From contig NZ_AUJX01000005.1 in NCBI RefSeq assembly GCF_000424445.1, forward strand, positions 110,977 to 174,976: a stretch of 64,000 nucleotides of DNA, written 5' to 3'. Made by a program: the position numbers and the translations under genes. The notes beneath the pieces are model-generated. The model was given only the letters and a program-made list of their open reading frames with translations, was not told the DNA's origin and ran no database searches. How positions within the stretch are numbered: the stretch's first letter is position 1; each line of letters begins with the position of its first letter. Origin of the DNA: Oribacterium sp. NK2B42. GTDB taxonomy: Bacteria > Bacillota > Clostridia > Lachnospirales > Lachnospiraceae. Below, one piece after another: positions 50,792 to 59,869 of the stretch.

Positions 50792-51433
50792 ATGAGTGTT
50801 AAGATGGAATTTCCCGACGAATATATGGAGATACTTAAATCCTATGCTGAACAGAATGAAGTGACGGTTGAGACTGCCATAGCTGATACACTTGAGTTTC
50901 TGGAGCTTAAAAATGAGACCTTTGATCATTACCGCATAGCGGTGGAAGATCCGGAATCATACCTGAATGATGCTTCGGAGCTTAATGCAAAAGCCATCAG
51001 GCAGATCTATATGGATCTTTTTGGTGAAGATACAGTGGGAGATATGATCCACTGTTACTACAATCCTGATAAACTTAACGTCCTTCTTATGGATATTGTT
51101 TATGATGATTCTGTTACATTATGGAATATAGTCGAAATGTTCCATAACAAGATTCCGGGATTGGAATTCAGTGAGAATATCCTTTCTCTTTTCTATGTTC
51201 ATGATCGTTTTGACGGTAAGCATGATAAGATCGTTGAACTGATGGAGTGGATGCTGTCAGACCATGAGGATGATGGTTTCGAGACCGCCGGATACTATGA
51301 ATCGATTTACGATGAACCTGATGATGAAGAGTTCTTTGATGACGATGAGTACTATGAGGATTTCGATTCAGAAGAAGACTATGATGACGAAGATGATGTC
51401 GAAGACGAAGGCATAAACGTAAACGAAGAGTAA
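50792..51433 (+). CDS. Unrecognised acidic protein
   Basis: A 213-residue protein. The N-terminal 45 residues (KMEFPDEYMEILKSYAEQNE) look like a ribbon-helix-helix-type segment. The middle is alpha-helical. The last 45 residues are almost wholly Asp, Glu and Tyr (DDDEYYEDFDSEEDYDDEDD), giving a disordered, highly acidic tail. I cannot assign a family. The start at 50792 follows GGAG; an upstream in-frame TTG at 50720 is rejected. It ends just before the LacI gene. Confidence 0.6.
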   Translation: MSVKMEFPDEYMEILKSYAEQNEVTVETAIADTLEFLELKNETFDHYRIAVEDPESYLNDASELNAKAIRQIYMDLFGEDTVGDMIHCYYNPDKLNVLLMDIVYDDSVTLWNIVEMFHNKIPGLEFSENILSLFYVHDRFDGKHDKIVELMEWMLSDHEDDGFETAGYYESIYDEPDDEEFFDDDEYYEDFDSEEDYDDEDDVEDEGINVNEE

Positions 51434-51457
51434 GCATTTATTACGTGACAATTAGAG

Positions 51458-52480
51458 ATGATCAGGATAAAAGATATCGCTGAGATGTGTGGTGTAAGCA
51501 CAGCTACAGTATCATACGTGATACACGGAAAACAGGGAAAGGTATCGAAAGAAGTCAGAGAGAAGATAGAAGCTGTCATAGCCGAGTCCGGTTACATTTC
51601 CAATCAGTCGGCACTTTCACTTGTCAGTAAGAGTTCCGGACTTATCGGTGTTGCGGTTCTTAACCTTGGTGAAAGCAAAAACATTATGGCTGATCCTTAC
51701 TTTGGTGTTTTGTTTTCATACCTCGAGAAAGAATTCAGAAAAAATGATAAATACATACTGATGCTACTTGATCAGTCGGTGGATGTCATCTTAAGGGATG
51801 CAAGACGATGGAATCTGGATGGACTCATACTTTGTAACCAGCTTAAGGATATGATGATAGAGGTCAGCAGTCAGTTTTCGAAGCCGGTGGTTACCATAGA
51901 TGCTTCATTTGAATATGAGTATGACAAGCTTGTTCAGATTTTTATAGACGATTTCAACGGTGGATACATCATGGGGCAGTATTTCCTGAGCCTTGGCCAT
52001 AAGAATGCTGCCATGATAGACGACAGTGATCTCGAAATAAACCTCCACAGATGGAGAGGATTCCGGCAGGCTTATATGGAGAGTGGTATCGTGCTTACAG
52101 AAGACTGTCATTACATCATTGATATCAACAAAGAGAAGATCCGGGACGGACTTAACAGGATACTGCCTGAGATAAAAAAGCACAGTGCTGTTTTTTGTGT
52201 TTCCGACAATTATGCTCTTCAGCTTATCAATCATCTTTATCAGAACGGTATGCGGGTACCGGATGATATATCTGTTGCAGGATATGACGATATTCCTTAT
52301 TCAAGTTACTCCAATCCGGAACTCACTACTATAAGACAAAATGTAGAGGAAAAGGCGGTGACTGCTGTCAACAGTATGATGAGGATGCTTTCGGGAAAAA
52401 CTGTAAAGCACAATGTAAAGCTTCCTGTAGAGCTTGTGGTGAGAAAGTCATGCCGTGAGGTCTGGAGGTTACGCGAATAA
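51458..52480 (+). CDS. LacI-family transcriptional regulator
   Basis: A 340-residue repressor. The LacI helix-turn-helix (IRIKDIAEMCGVSTATVSYV, HGKQGKVSKEVREKI) is followed by a periplasmic-binding-protein-type ligand domain (SGLIGVAVLNLG, LDGLILCNQLKDM, FIDDFNGGYIMGQYFL, VAGYDDIPYSSYSNPELTTI). The CG-centred palindrome at its own stop codon and a second one 57 bases downstream are likely operators, so it should control the GH13 gene. The inducer is probably an alpha-glucoside; this is inference. Confidence 0.9.
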   Translation: MIRIKDIAEMCGVSTATVSYVIHGKQGKVSKEVREKIEAVIAESGYISNQSALSLVSKSSGLIGVAVLNLGESKNIMADPYFGVLFSYLEKEFRKNDKYILMLLDQSVDVILRDARRWNLDGLILCNQLKDMMIEVSSQFSKPVVTIDASFEYEYDKLVQIFIDDFNGGYIMGQYFLSLGHKNAAMIDDSDLEINLHRWRGFRQAYMESGIVLTEDCHYIIDINKEKIRDGLNRILPEIKKHSAVFCVSDNYALQLINHLYQNGMRVPDDISVAGYDDIPYSSYSNPELTTIRQNVEEKAVTAVNSMMRMLSGKTVKHNVKLPVELVVRKSCREVWRLRE

Positions 52481-52483
52481 CCT
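52466..52483. promoter_or_regulatory. LacI-type operator 1
   Basis: AGGTTACGC/GAATAACCT, an 18-bp CG-centred palindrome with two mismatches, overlaps the end of the lacI gene. It shares its half-site AGGTTA with operator 2. Confidence 0.6.
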
Positions 52484-52522
52484 TTGACGTGGAGCTTGAT
52501 ATGGGTTAATTTAGTTTCACTA

Positions 52523-52540
52523 AGGTTATTCGAATAACTT
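52523..52540. promoter_or_regulatory. LacI-type operator 2
   Basis: AGGTTATTC/GAATAACTT, an 18-bp CG-centred near-perfect palindrome, lies in the GH13 promoter region 111 bases before its ATG. The spacing to operator 1 is 57 bases centre to centre. Confidence 0.7.
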
Positions 52541-52650
52541 ACGTTACTTATTGTTTATAAAAAGCTATGACTATATGCAGTATAAAACATACGAGAGCAT
52601 ATAAGTAAACTACATTTACTGACGGCAGATTTTAAGGAAGCGGAGGAAAT

Positions 52651-54327
52651 ATGGACAAAAAGTGGTGGAAAGAAAGTGTTGTATATCAGATCTACCCGAG
52701 ATCGTTCTGTGATTCCAACGGAGATGGAATAGGTGATCTCAAGGGAATCATAAGTAAGCTTGATTATCTTCATGAGCTTGGGATCAATGTTATCTGGCTA
52801 AGCCCTGTTTATAAGTCACCTAACGATGACAATGGCTACGATATCTCGGATTATCAGGATATCATGGATGAGTTCGGAACACTTGAAGATTTTGACATTC
52901 TCCTGAAAAATGCCCATGACCGTGGGATAAAGATAGTTATGGATCTGGTGGTGAACCATACTTCTGATGAGCATAAGTGGTTCGTGGAAAGCAGATCCTC
53001 GAAGGACAATGATAAAAGAGACTTTTATATCTGGCGTGAGGGCAGGGATGGTCAGGCTCCGAACAACTGGGGAAGCAGTTTCTCCGGTTCGGCGTGGGAG
53101 TATGATGAAAAAACAGATATGTACTATCTTCACTGTTTCTCAAAAAAGCAGCCGGATCTCAACTGGGATAACCCGAGAGTGAGAGATGAAGTTTTCAGGA
53201 TGATGACCTGGTGGTGTGACAGGGGTATAGATGGCTTCAGGATGGATGTTATCTCTATGATCTCAAAGGTTGAGGGTCTTCCTGATGGACAGGTAGATGC
53301 CAACACCGGTTACGGCGGACTTGAAAACACCACAAACGGACCTCATGTACATGAGTATCTGAAGGAGATGAATAAAAGGGTCCTTTCAAAGTATGACATC
53401 ATGACAGTTGGTGAGTGCGCGGGAGTTACCATAGAAGAGGCTGAGAAGTATGCTTCTCTCGATGGCTCGGAGCTCAATATGGTGTTCCAGTTTGAACACG
53501 TTGGTCTCGACTATGATGAGCATGGAAAGTGGACTGCCAGAAGATACGATCTTCGTGAGTTAAAAAAGAACCTCAGTAAGTGGCAGACAGAGCTTGAAGG
53601 TAAAGCATGGAACTCACTCTTCCTTGACAATCATGACCAGCCGAGAATCGTCTCGAGACTTGGGGATGATTCACCGCTTTCAGCTAAGGCTATCGCCACT
53701 ATGCTTCACTTCATGAAGGGAACACCTTACATATATCAGGGCGAGGAACTCGGCATGACAAACTGTAAGTTCGGCTGCCTTGAAAATCTGAGAGATATCG
53801 AGGAGATCAATGCATATCATGAGCTTGTAGACAGCGGAAAGATGACTCGTGAAGCCATGATCGCCGGCATTGAAGCAAAGGGAAGAGACAATGCCAGAAC
53901 TCCGATGCAGTGGGATGCAAGTGAAAACGCAGGCTTCACCACCGGAACTCCGTGGATCATGGTGAATCCAAACTATAAAGAGATCAATGCTGAAGCTGAG
54001 CTTAAGGATGCTGATTCAGTTTTTAACTACTATAAAAAGCTTGTTTCCCTGAGAAGAAAAAGCGAGTGGTCGGATCTTATCGTATACGGCACTTACAGGC
54101 TTCTGGATGATGAAAGCAGCGAGATCTTTGCCTACGAAAGAGAACTTGATGGCAGAAAGCTGTTTGTACTCTGTAATCTCAGTGACAGGGAGATACATTA
54201 TCACAACGATGCTTTCAGGAAAGCGAATGTTCTTTTGATCTCAAATTGTGGAGAGGCAGAACTAAGTGAGGAGATGAAACTTTCACCTTGGTTTGCTGCG
54301 GTATGGGAGGTTTTAAGTTTCGTTTAA
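52651..54327 (+). CDS. GH13 alpha-glucosidase (oligo-1,6-glucosidase type)
   Basis: A 558-residue cytosolic GH13 enzyme, subfamily 31-like. The N-terminus WWKESVVYQIYPRSFCDSNG is typical. The catalytic residues are the nucleophile Asp in DGFRMDVI (about 199), acid/base Glu in TVGECAG (about 254) and transition-state Asp in LDNHDQPR (about 328), with MDLVVNHTSDEH as conserved region I. It hydrolyses alpha-glucosidic bonds of maltose- or isomaltose-type sugars. It has its own SD (GCGGAGG). It lies just downstream of the lacI gene and its operators. Confidence 0.93.
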   Translation: MDKKWWKESVVYQIYPRSFCDSNGDGIGDLKGIISKLDYLHELGINVIWLSPVYKSPNDDNGYDISDYQDIMDEFGTLEDFDILLKNAHDRGIKIVMDLVVNHTSDEHKWFVESRSSKDNDKRDFYIWREGRDGQAPNNWGSSFSGSAWEYDEKTDMYYLHCFSKKQPDLNWDNPRVRDEVFRMMTWWCDRGIDGFRMDVISMISKVEGLPDGQVDANTGYGGLENTTNGPHVHEYLKEMNKRVLSKYDIMTVGECAGVTIEEAEKYASLDGSELNMVFQFEHVGLDYDEHGKWTARRYDLRELKKNLSKWQTELEGKAWNSLFLDNHDQPRIVSRLGDDSPLSAKAIATMLHFMKGTPYIYQGEELGMTNCKFGCLENLRDIEEINAYHELVDSGKMTREAMIAGIEAKGRDNARTPMQWDASENAGFTTGTPWIMVNPNYKEINAEAELKDADSVFNYYKKLVSLRRKSEWSDLIVYGTYRLLDDESSEIFAYERELDGRKLFVLCNLSDREIHYHNDAFRKANVLLISNCGEAELSEEMKLSPWFAAVWEVLSFV

Positions 54328-54413
54328 GGAAAATGTTGTAACATGTGCATCACGGAAAACGAAAACTGCTGCGTGATCAGCAGAATACAATATAAGATAT
54401 GAGGAGAAATGAA

Positions 54414-55778
54414 ATGTTCAAAAAACCTTTAGCACTGTTACTTGCTTCATCCATGATCTGCACTTTGGCAGCTTGTGGAAACCAGACCACTGTTGACAAA
54501 GCGCCTTCCACCCAGGCAGCAGAAGAAAAGAATACAGAGGATCAGGAAGCAGATAAGAAAGAAGAAACATCAGTTGCAGCGAAGGAATCACAGGCTGATG
54601 CTGAAAAGAGTGATATCACAGCAGCAGGACTTGGCGCAGTAGCGAACACCCTCGCTGAAGATGAGGAGAGTCTGGTATCGACTTACGCGAGTAAGTTTGA
54701 GCAGAAGACATTTACAGATGAGGAAACCGGGCTTTCCATAACATATAATCTGTATCTTCCTGAAGGATATGATGAAGCTGCTTCATATCCTATGGTGGTT
54801 TTCATAGGTGATTCAACCTGCGCAGGTGACGATCCCACTTATTCATTAACACAGGGACGAGGTGCTCTTGTCTGGGCTACAGAAGAATGGCAGAGTGTAA
54901 ATCCTACCATCGTAGCGGTTCCTACATATCCTGAGACTATCCTTGATGATCACAATGGATATACCACAACAGAGTACGTAGAACTTACAAAACGTTACAT
55001 TGACTATATGTGTGAGGAGTATGCAGTTGATGCTGAGAGGATCTACGGTACCGGTCAGTCAATGGGATGCATGACTACATTGATCCTGGCATCAGAGTAT
55101 CCCGATCTTTATGCTGCATGTATGTTTGTAGATGGTCAGTGGGATATAAGTGCTCTTTCAGGACTTAAGGATCAGACCTTTGTATACTTTGCAGCAGAGG
55201 ACGATATAAGTGCCTGGAGCGGAGCTCAGGAAGTGATGGAAATGTTTGATACTGACGGTGTTTCCTATGAATATGTACAGTGGGATGGCACATGGTCTGT
55301 GGATGAACTAAGTTCTGCGGCAAATGATCTGTTTAGTGCAGACGAAAATCAGTACTTTATCTCATGGAAGACAGGTACAATCGATGCCGGTAGTTTTATG
55401 ATGGGAGGAGCAGAAGGCTCTGGTAGCGGGCAGAAACCGGCTGCTAGTCAGGCTCGATCAGAGGATCAGCAGTCAACGGAAGGACAGGCTCCGGAAGGCA
55501 ATCAGCCGCCGATGAATGGACAGGCCCCTGACGGCAATCAGCCACCGATGGGTGGACAGAACTCCGAAGGTAATCAGCCGCCAATGAATGGACAGACCTC
55601 AGACAGCAATCAAACTCCAATGAGTGAACAGGCAGCAGCTGATGGTCAGGAGACATCCGGAGAAGCCGGGCAGCAGAGCGGAAACAGCCCTATGGGTGGC
55701 GCCGGATATCATATGGCATCCTTCGACTATGCCTATAATTGTGTAGCTGTTATGGAATGGTTGTTTACACAGAAGTGA
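54414..55778 (+). CDS. Esterase-like alpha/beta-hydrolase lipoprotein
   Basis: A 454-residue exported lipoprotein: signal peptide with lipobox LAAC, acidic linker to about residue 80, then a hydrolase domain of the PHB-depolymerase/feruloyl-esterase type. The nucleophile is Ser in GTGQSMGCM (about 219), in the strand context TYNLYLPEGYDEAASYPMVV. A Gly/Pro/Gln/Asn-rich block with four 12-residue repeats (GQAPEGNQPPMN-like) separates the core from the last helix (YHMASFDYAYN), whose His may be catalytic. The ATG at 54414 follows GAGGAGAA. The substrate may be a plant-polymer ester. Confidence 0.72.
   Translation: MFKKPLALLLASSMICTLAACGNQTTVDKAPSTQAAEEKNTEDQEADKKEETSVAAKESQADAEKSDITAAGLGAVANTLAEDEESLVSTYASKFEQKTFTDEETGLSITYNLYLPEGYDEAASYPMVVFIGDSTCAGDDPTYSLTQGRGALVWATEEWQSVNPTIVAVPTYPETILDDHNGYTTTEYVELTKRYIDYMCEEYAVDAERIYGTGQSMGCMTTLILASEYPDLYAACMFVDGQWDISALSGLKDQTFVYFAAEDDISAWSGAQEVMEMFDTDGVSYEYVQWDGTWSVDELSSAANDLFSADENQYFISWKTGTIDAGSFMMGGAEGSGSGQKPAASQARSEDQQSTEGQAPEGNQPPMNGQAPDGNQPPMGGQNSEGNQPPMNGQTSDSNQTPMSEQAAADGQETSGEAGQQSGNSPMGGAGYHMASFDYAYNCVAVMEWLFTQK
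55482..55625 (+). repeat. 36-bp tandem repeats in the lipoprotein gene
   Basis: Four in-frame units of 36 bases encode the 12-residue repeats GQAPEGNQPPMN, GQAPDGNQPPMG, GQNSEGNQPPMN and GQTSDSNQTPMS. This minisatellite can change copy number by slippage without breaking the frame. Confidence 0.85.
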
Positions 55779-55833
55779 GGAATATAATTACCTTACTGTG
55801 ACAGAAGTTGAAACAGTGTAAAGATGTAATATA

Positions 55834-55887
55834 AAAAAGCATGCTGGAGAATATCCGTTATATGGGTAAACTCCGGCATGCTTTTTA
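55834..55887 (+). terminator. Rho-independent terminator of the lipoprotein gene
   Basis: AAAAAGCATGCTGGAG pairs with CTCCGGCATGCTTTTT around a 22-base loop. It is a strong, probably bidirectional terminator. Confidence 0.9.
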
Positions 55888-55989
55888 GTGTATTTGATAT
55901 AGAATCGTTTCGCGCTTTGCACTTCTGACTGTTATAATATTTATACACCTTAAAGCTACAGCAACTACAGAAAAGGAGATTAAAACGAT

Positions 55990-56697
55990 ATGATCAATTC
56001 ATGTGCACCACTTTTAGATGAAAAAATAATCAAACGGGCAGAGAATTTAGGTGTGGCCCTTTTGCTTGATGGTGTAAAAAAAGCAAAAATTGATATTCCA
56101 AACGGCGGGTGTATGGACGCAGAAGTTATGCCGGTTGACAGAGGCATGACGGTGGTGGGGACAGCATTGACAGTAGAGACTGATAATGGAGATAATTTCC
56201 CGATCCATGTAGCCAGCTATAGTTTTGATGCAGAGGGCTATGTCATGGTCATCGATGGCAAGGCTTATGATAAGAGAGCATATTTCGGCGATCTCATCAT
56301 GGGTGCCTGTCAGGCAGTAGGCTTCAAGGGGATGGTCATAGATGGGTATACACGTGACAGAGACGGTAATATCGAACTGGGATTCCCGGTATACTCAAGA
56401 GGATTTATGCCTTGCGGACCTATCAAGAAGGACGAAGGAAATATCAATACACCTATCACCTGTGCAGGGGTTAAGGTTGTTCCTGGAGATCTGGTAGTGG
56501 GTGATTCGGACGGTGTATGTGTGATCCCTAAGGAGCATATCGAGACTGTCCTTGCCGCAGCGGAAGAAAAGAAGGAGTATGAAGACAACCGAAGAAAGAC
56601 CATTGCGGCATATCGTGAGGCCAAAAAGAATGGAACTGAACTTCCTCAGCTTGCGCCGAAGTGGGTTCTGGATATGATAAAGTCATCTGTTTCATAG
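55990..56697 (+). CDS. RraA-family protein (HMG/CHA aldolase-like)
   Basis: A 235-residue RraA/demethylmenaquinone methyltransferase-like protein: GMTVVGTALTVET, VMVIDGKAYDKRAYFGDLIM (active-site loop), GFKGMVIDGYTRDRDG (Arg-Asp metal-site motif) and VVPGDLVVGDSDGVCVIP. Relatives act as 4-hydroxy-4-methyl-2-oxoglutarate/oxaloacetate aldolases, and one as an RNase E inhibitor, a role unlikely here. An extended -10 (TGTTATAAT at about 55933) lies upstream, and an AAAGGAG SD precedes the ATG. Confidence 0.8.
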   Translation: MINSCAPLLDEKIIKRAENLGVALLLDGVKKAKIDIPNGGCMDAEVMPVDRGMTVVGTALTVETDNGDNFPIHVASYSFDAEGYVMVIDGKAYDKRAYFGDLIMGACQAVGFKGMVIDGYTRDRDGNIELGFPVYSRGFMPCGPIKKDEGNINTPITCAGVKVVPGDLVVGDSDGVCVIPKEHIETVLAAAEEKKEYEDNRRKTIAAYREAKKNGTELPQLAPKWVLDMIKSSVS

Positions 56698-56783
56698 CCC
56701 TGAAGGATACTAAATCCTTTATTGAGGGTTCTGTTGACTACTTTCCAAAAGCAGTCAATAGAACCGTCTGCAGATTTGTTATT

Positions 56784-58058
56784 TCACAACCGATTGCTTT
56801 TTCTGTATTCGGTAGGTGTCATACCGGTTTCTTTCCGGAACAGTTTCACAAAGTAATTGCTGTCCGGAATCCCCACAGTTTCGCTTATTTCTTGAATGCT
56901 TTTGCCTGTGCCTGAAAGAAGGGTGCAGGCTTTTTTGATTCTGATGGACCGGAGATAGTTCATGGGACTTGTACCGGTTTCTTTTTTGAATTCAGACATA
57001 AAGTGACTTTTGGATATTGCGAGTTCACTTGTGATATCCTCGATGGTTATGTCATTTTTGAAATTGCTGTTCAGAAAGAAAATGGCATTTGTAACCACAG
57101 CACTGTGAGCCTCAGAATGGTGCTCCTTTATGGCATTGCAAAAATTTACGACCATTTTTTCTTTGCTTGCAAGTATTTTCTCCAAGTGCCGTTCCCGGAA
57201 AACTTCTCTGGTATTTTGTCCTGATATTTTATCTATGATATAAGCCGGAAGGCCGGCATTCATGGCGGTTATTCTGAGAGTGGTTCTCGTGATGGCACAG
57301 CCGATACGTTCATTTTCTATGGTAGAACCGAGCTCCTTCATGTATCTTACGTCACTCTGCATCCTATCGAGATATCTGAGAGCGGAACTGCTGTCACCAT
57401 TTTCCACACTTCTGATAAACTCTTTTTCATTGGCATATCGCAGCTGCAGAAGATCGATACCGGTCTTTTGTTCTTTTGCATGATCTTCATATACCTGCTC
57501 CATGGCAAATGTCTCCGGATCTCGCAGAGAGTAGTTTTCTTCGTGTCCGTATACAGTGTCCAGAAAACATCTCACTATGTGTTCGGCCCGTTCCTTACTT
57601 ATATTAGGAAAATGCTCACGATATCTGAGATAATCTTCGATCTGAAGATTTTTGATCCCATGTGCATTTATGATATGTGACGCATGCATTTTGGTATGGA
57701 TGAGAGAGGTAAAGGGACCAAAAAGCATAAAGCTGTCGTCCAACATAAAGACTATGATCGAAATATGAAAAATATCTGTCAGGAGATAGAGAGTATGTTT
57801 TTCAGCACCGGATCTCATGGTCATAAGCGCGTCAGGTGATAAAATAAGTTGTAGATCACTAAGCATATTTTCGCGGCTGAATGCTTCTGCCTCAGAGAAA
57901 TCATTAATAGTATAGAATCTGACCTGAAATAGTTTTTGTATGAGCTTCATACAAGTTTCCATAGAAGCAGTTTGGGGTGAAGTCATCTCAGTTGAAGATG
58001 CCTCAGATGAAGCTATTGCTGATGAAGTTGTTTTAATTGCATGTGAATTATTTATCAT
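56784..58058 (-). CDS. AraC-family transcriptional regulator
   Basis: A 424-residue regulator. The last 100 residues are a paired helix-turn-helix (DITIEDITSELAISKSHFMS, IQEISETVGIPDSNYFVKLF, TGMTPTEYRKSNRL). The first 300 residues include a PocR/GAF-like sensory region (LSDLQLILSPDALMTMRSGA, LYLLTDIFHISIIVFML) and helical linker. It is divergent from the GPH symporter/GH2 operon, whose expression it probably controls. It lies convergent to the RraA gene. Confidence 0.85.
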   Translation of the reverse strand: MINNSHAIKTTSSAIASSEASSTEMTSPQTASMETCMKLIQKLFQVRFYTINDFSEAEAFSRENMLSDLQLILSPDALMTMRSGAEKHTLYLLTDIFHISIIVFMLDDSFMLFGPFTSLIHTKMHASHIINAHGIKNLQIEDYLRYREHFPNISKERAEHIVRCFLDTVYGHEENYSLRDPETFAMEQVYEDHAKEQKTGIDLLQLRYANEKEFIRSVENGDSSSALRYLDRMQSDVRYMKELGSTIENERIGCAITRTTLRITAMNAGLPAYIIDKISGQNTREVFRERHLEKILASKEKMVVNFCNAIKEHHSEAHSAVVTNAIFFLNSNFKNDITIEDITSELAISKSHFMSEFKKETGTSPMNYLRSIRIKKACTLLSGTGKSIQEISETVGIPDSNYFVKLFRKETGMTPTEYRKSNRL

Positions 58059-58199
58059 ATTTGTAGTAAAAAGTAATATCGTTCTAAAGCAAGGACTATA
58101 GTTCTATATTCATTATACGACTGATGGTATGATGATGCCAACATTAAAAAATGTTGAACTTCAAGTGGTAAAGAAGTGAGTGATATACAGAGACAGAAT

Positions 58200-58252
58200 G
58201 GGGCAAATGATCAATGATCGTTGTGCAGGCATAAACTTGGTTCATTTGCCCC
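58200..58252. promoter_or_regulatory. 11-bp inverted repeat in the symporter leader
   Basis: GGGGCAAATGA and TCATTTGCCCC pair perfectly over a 31-base loop, 49-101 bases before the symporter ATG. It has no T-tract after it. An operator for the AraC regulator or an RNA attenuator are both possible. Confidence 0.5.
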
Positions 58253-58300
58253 TCATATCACTGTAGACCTCATCATCATTCAGTAAATTCAGGAGGGGCT

Positions 58301-59869
58301 ATGGAAGCGGCAATGCGGAAAGAATCGGAGATTGGTATGAAGGAAGGGGTTGGAGAGACTATGTCACAGGACAAGTACCAAAAATATATAAAGGAAAATG
58401 GCATACACAACGTTCCTGTATGGAGGATAGTTGGTTTTTCCGGAGCCAACATGGCGGTCAATCTGTACATGGGTCTCACTATGATCATGTCTTTTTATCT
58501 TAATGGATATGTGGGTATGGCAGTTATACTTGCATCAAGTTTTTCAACTATAACAAGACTTTGGGATGGTGTAACTGATCCTATCGTTGGATTTTTTGTT
58601 GACAGATTTAAAGAAAAGGAAAACTTCGGTAAAACCAGACTGTGTCTTGTTATGGGCGGTCTGCTTCTTTTCATAAACAGTTTTCTCATGTTCAATGTGA
58701 CTGACAGACTTCCGGAAGGAGCATTGAGGCCGGTTTTCTTTATATTCTTTACAGCCATTTACTACATAGGATATACATTCTTAAATATCTCAAACCATGT
58801 GGGTAATGTCTGCCTCACCAATGATCCGGCCCAGAGACCGATACTTTCCATCGTTGGTACGGTTCTTGTTCGTGTCATGAGAGCTGTGATGCAGATGGTA
58901 GTTGCGGGACTCGCCGTTAAATACGGCTCCATGAAGAGCGCCGAGCTTTTCCATGAGTACTGGCTGATCGTAGCAGTCATCGCTACCATCGGAATAGTTG
59001 TTGCTTACATTTCCATCGCACCAAAGGATGTACCTGCATTTTCAGAGACCAATTCCTCAGGAAAGAAAAATATCAGGTTTTCAGATTATCTTGATGTGTT
59101 AAAAAACAACAAGCCACTTCAGATGCTCATCGTTGCAAGAGCCACAGACCAGTTCTCAAATACCTGCAAGACAAGTGCAATCCTGCTTGTACTTTACGGC
59201 ATTGTAGTTGGTAACTATGAGCTGTCAGGAGGCTGGACCCTCTACACAACCATCGTAGGGCTTTTGATGATGGCACTTGGTATCGGTGCGATCGGCGCCA
59301 AACTCGGTCTCAAGAAAGCTATGCAGATAGGTTCCTGGGGTGTGATCTTTTTTGACACCATCGCCATATTTATCTGGATGGTCATGGATCCGAAGACACT
59401 GAGTCTTCCGGGATTTGTTAATGGCTATGGCGAGGCATTCAGTGGCTTTACCGCATTTACAGTGGCACTTTTCCTTGTGACTGTTATAGGCGGTGGTTTC
59501 CAGATGATCACAAGCTCCATCATTCCTCCGATGATCGCGGACGTTAATGACTATGAAGCCTCAAGAACAGGAAAGTATATTCCGGGTATGGTCGGAACAG
59601 TTTTCTCATTTATGGATAAGCTGATCTCATCCTTTGGACCGACTTTTGTAGGTATCGGATTTGCGCTTATTGGTTTCAAGGAAGCATTTCCAGATCTCAA
59701 TACTCCATACAGCCGGAGCCTCCTGCTGATCGCCATAGTTTTCTACTACGGCCTTGAGCTTTTGGGAGCAGTGTTTAATGTCATCGCCATGAAATATTAC
59801 GACCTTACACCGGAGAAGATGAAGGCGGTAGAAGCCAGAATTGATGAAATGAGGAAAGAGAATGCATAA
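58301..59869 (+). CDS. GPH-family sugar:cation symporter
   Basis: A 522-residue membrane protein with about 12 transmembrane helices of the glycoside-pentoside-hexuronide:cation symporter family (MFS superfamily). Signature sequences are NMAVNLYMGLTMIMSFYL, TRLWDGVTDPIVGFFVDRF (Asp pair for the cation) and MIADVNDYEASRTGKYIPGM. It should import a beta-glycoside or glucuronide that the GH2 enzyme then cleaves. The ATG lies just after AGGAGG. The GH2 start overlaps its stop by 8 bases. Confidence 0.88.
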   Translation: MEAAMRKESEIGMKEGVGETMSQDKYQKYIKENGIHNVPVWRIVGFSGANMAVNLYMGLTMIMSFYLNGYVGMAVILASSFSTITRLWDGVTDPIVGFFVDRFKEKENFGKTRLCLVMGGLLLFINSFLMFNVTDRLPEGALRPVFFIFFTAIYYIGYTFLNISNHVGNVCLTNDPAQRPILSIVGTVLVRVMRAVMQMVVAGLAVKYGSMKSAELFHEYWLIVAVIATIGIVVAYISIAPKDVPAFSETNSSGKKNIRFSDYLDVLKNNKPLQMLIVARATDQFSNTCKTSAILLVLYGIVVGNYELSGGWTLYTTIVGLLMMALGIGAIGAKLGLKKAMQIGSWGVIFFDTIAIFIWMVMDPKTLSLPGFVNGYGEAFSGFTAFTVALFLVTVIGGGFQMITSSIIPPMIADVNDYEASRTGKYIPGMVGTVFSFMDKLISSFGPTFVGIGFALIGFKEAFPDLNTPYSRSLLLIAIVFYYGLELLGAVFNVIAMKYYDLTPEKMKAVEARIDEMRKENA

